Assembly (NCBI GenBank): GCA_964651245.1
Contig: CAZYVI010000018.1
Span: 1-64,000 of the forward strand
Length of the DNA stretch: 64,000 nucleotides
Origin: Avedoeria sp964651245
GTDB taxonomy: Bacteria; Chloroflexota; Anaerolineae; Epilineales; Epilineaceae
Reading direction: 5' to 3'
Below are positions 63,049 through 64,000 of the stretch, one piece after another. A program made the position numbers and the translations under genes. How positions within the stretch are numbered: the stretch's first letter is position 1; the number at the start of each line of letters is the position of its first letter. The notes beneath the pieces were generated by a model. That model searched no databases, was not told the origin of the DNA, and worked only from the letters and a program-made list of their open reading frames with translations.

Positions 63049-64000
63049 TGGTCCGCGCCTGGCTCGACAGCGCGGGCTCGCTGCTGCTGTCGCTGTTCCT
63101 GTCGCTCATGGTGTGGCTGCTGATCAGCGACGCCGACCGTCCGATGCAGACCGTGGCCGTGCCGGCCAGCGGCGGGCTCGAGCTGGCGTATCAGCGCGTG
63201 CCCGACGGCTACGAGGCGACGTCCGCCGCGTCCAGCGTGCGCGTCCTGGTCCGCGGGGTGCCCGCGGCCGTGGCGGCGTTCGACCCGTCGCGGCTCGACG
63301 TCAGCGTCGACGTCGGCCCGATGACGCCGGCAGAGGCGGCCGCCGCGGTCGAGGCCCCGGTGCGGCGCAGCGTCCGGTGGCGGTGGCACGACGACGTCGG
63401 GTTCGCGGCGCGCCATCGGGCGGGCGTGCGGGTCGTGGGCACCGAGCCGGCGACCGTCCTGGTGCGCCTCGACCCGGTCGTCACCAGCACGCTGCGCGTC
63501 GAGGTCGAGCTGGCCACGGGCGGCAGCGGGATCGAGCTCGGCGAGAGTTCGCCCAGCCCGACGACGGTTCAAGTGAGCGGGCCGCGATCCCGGTTGGCGC
63601 GGATCACGCGCGCCGTCGCCCAGATCGACAGCGACGTCCTGGTGGGCGTAGCCGGCGCACCGCTGGCGGGCCAGCCGCTCGTCGCCCTCGACGCCGGCGG
63701 CGCGGTCGTCGAGGGCGTGGTGTTGACGCCGGCGGCGGTCACGGTGTCCGTCGACCCGCAGTCGTTCGGCTACCGCCTGCCGGTGGTCGTCGAGCCGCGG
63801 GGCGACGTGCCGGCCGGCTACGACTGGCGCGGCCTGACGTACGACCCGAAGGAGGTGCACGTCTTTGGGCCGCGGTCCGGCATCCAGGCCCTGTTGGCCG
63901 ACGGCAAGGTGAGCGCCGAGCCGGTCGACCTCAGCGCGATCACGCGCACGCTGCGGCTGAGGGCGCCGCTGGCGCTGCCGCCCGACGTGCACGCGGTCGG
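63048..64000 (+). CDS. cdaR: YbbR-domain protein CdaR, N-terminal part
   Basis: Regulator of CdaA. An N-terminal membrane helix (LLLSLFLSLMVWLLISDAD) is followed by repeated YbbR domains of about 80 residues outside the membrane, recognisable by PTTVQVSGPRSRLARITRAV and PKEVHVFGPRSGIQALL. The 317 visible residues run off the right edge. The ATG overlaps the cdaA stop (TGATG). The third usual operon member, glmM, would be expected beyond the window. Confidence 0.9.
   Translation, partial: MVRAWLDSAGSLLLSLFLSLMVWLLISDADRPMQTVAVPASGGLELAYQRVPDGYEATSAASSVRVLVRGVPAAVAAFDPSRLDVSVDVGPMTPAEAAAAVEAPVRRSVRWRWHDDVGFAARHRAGVRVVGTEPATVLVRLDPVVTSTLRVEVELATGGSGIELGESSPSPTTVQVSGPRSRLARITRAVAQIDSDVLVGVAGAPLAGQPLVALDAGGAVVEGVVLTPAAVTVSVDPQSFGYRLPVVVEPRGDVPAGYDWRGLTYDPKEVHVFGPRSGIQALLADGKVSAEPVDLSAITRTLRLRAPLALPPDVHAV

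Overview
The window is 64 kb of very GC-rich, gene-dense bacterial DNA without tRNA, rRNA, CRISPR or mobile elements. Fifty-two protein genes are supported and no gap exceeds 300 bases. The content points to a Chloroflexota-like bacterium. The main clues are secreted beta-helix proteins that end in a short LPxxxR-type tail, a type 2 isopentenyl diphosphate isomerase coupled to a prenyl synthase, lipoproteins with Thr-Pro linkers, a BTAD-type ATPase regulator, and a Gram-positive-type SOS box. This placement is inference from gene content. Lysine is strikingly rare, and overlapping stop/start codons (GTGA, ATGA, TGATG) couple many neighbours.

Left part (1-22 kb): a partial carbonic anhydrase, the error-prone polymerase DnaE2 with a LexA-type box inside its promoter, a 1926-residue secreted beta-helix protein, and SMC, all on the minus strand. 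A plus-strand run follows: glycosyltransferase, moaC, a threonine-synthase-like PLP enzyme, selD, rnc, a secreted protein, a flavin reductase, an alkaline-phosphatase-superfamily enzyme and a zinc-ribbon protein. The selD gene reads through an in-frame UGA at the active-site position, so it is very probably a selenoprotein whose true start lies 81 bases upstream of the obvious ATG.

Middle part (20.7-45 kb): an F420-type oxidoreductase and an SH3 protein face a cohesin-like secreted protein across a palindrome-rich gap. Then come a NYN RNase-like protein fused to a cold-shock domain, a phosphoribosyltransferase operon, and a lone chromate transporter half. A minus-strand acyl-CoA/phenylacetate-type beta-oxidation set follows (aldehyde dehydrogenase, thiolase, two 3-hydroxyacyl-CoA dehydrogenase-family proteins, PaaG-like isomerase, enoyl-CoA hydratase). 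Next are a C39-like peptidase lipoprotein coupled to an extended TrmB, MurJ, and a cystathionine/cysteine synthase with CBS domains coupled to a ParB-fold serine-kinase-like protein and a MIP18-family protein. The isoprenoid pair and acyl carrier protein close this part.

Right part (45-64 kb): a hydantoinase A subunit, a 1102-residue BTAD/AAA/TPR regulator closed by a classic intrinsic terminator, a DUF255 thioredoxin-like protein, an MshC-like cysteine ligase, a PQQ-dehydrogenase-like lipoprotein, a second beta-helix protein and a DsbA-like protein. An ECF sigma factor then heads a run of membrane proteins, one an exported bactofilin-like beta-helix with a helix-hairpin-helix tail. The window ends in the c-di-AMP pair cdaA-cdaR, cut by its right edge.

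Promoters can be read because TA-rich hexamers stand out. Several are TTGACN/TTGCCN with a 16-18 base spacer and TAnnnT, many carry an extended TGC, and four lie so close to the start codon that the mRNA should be leaderless.
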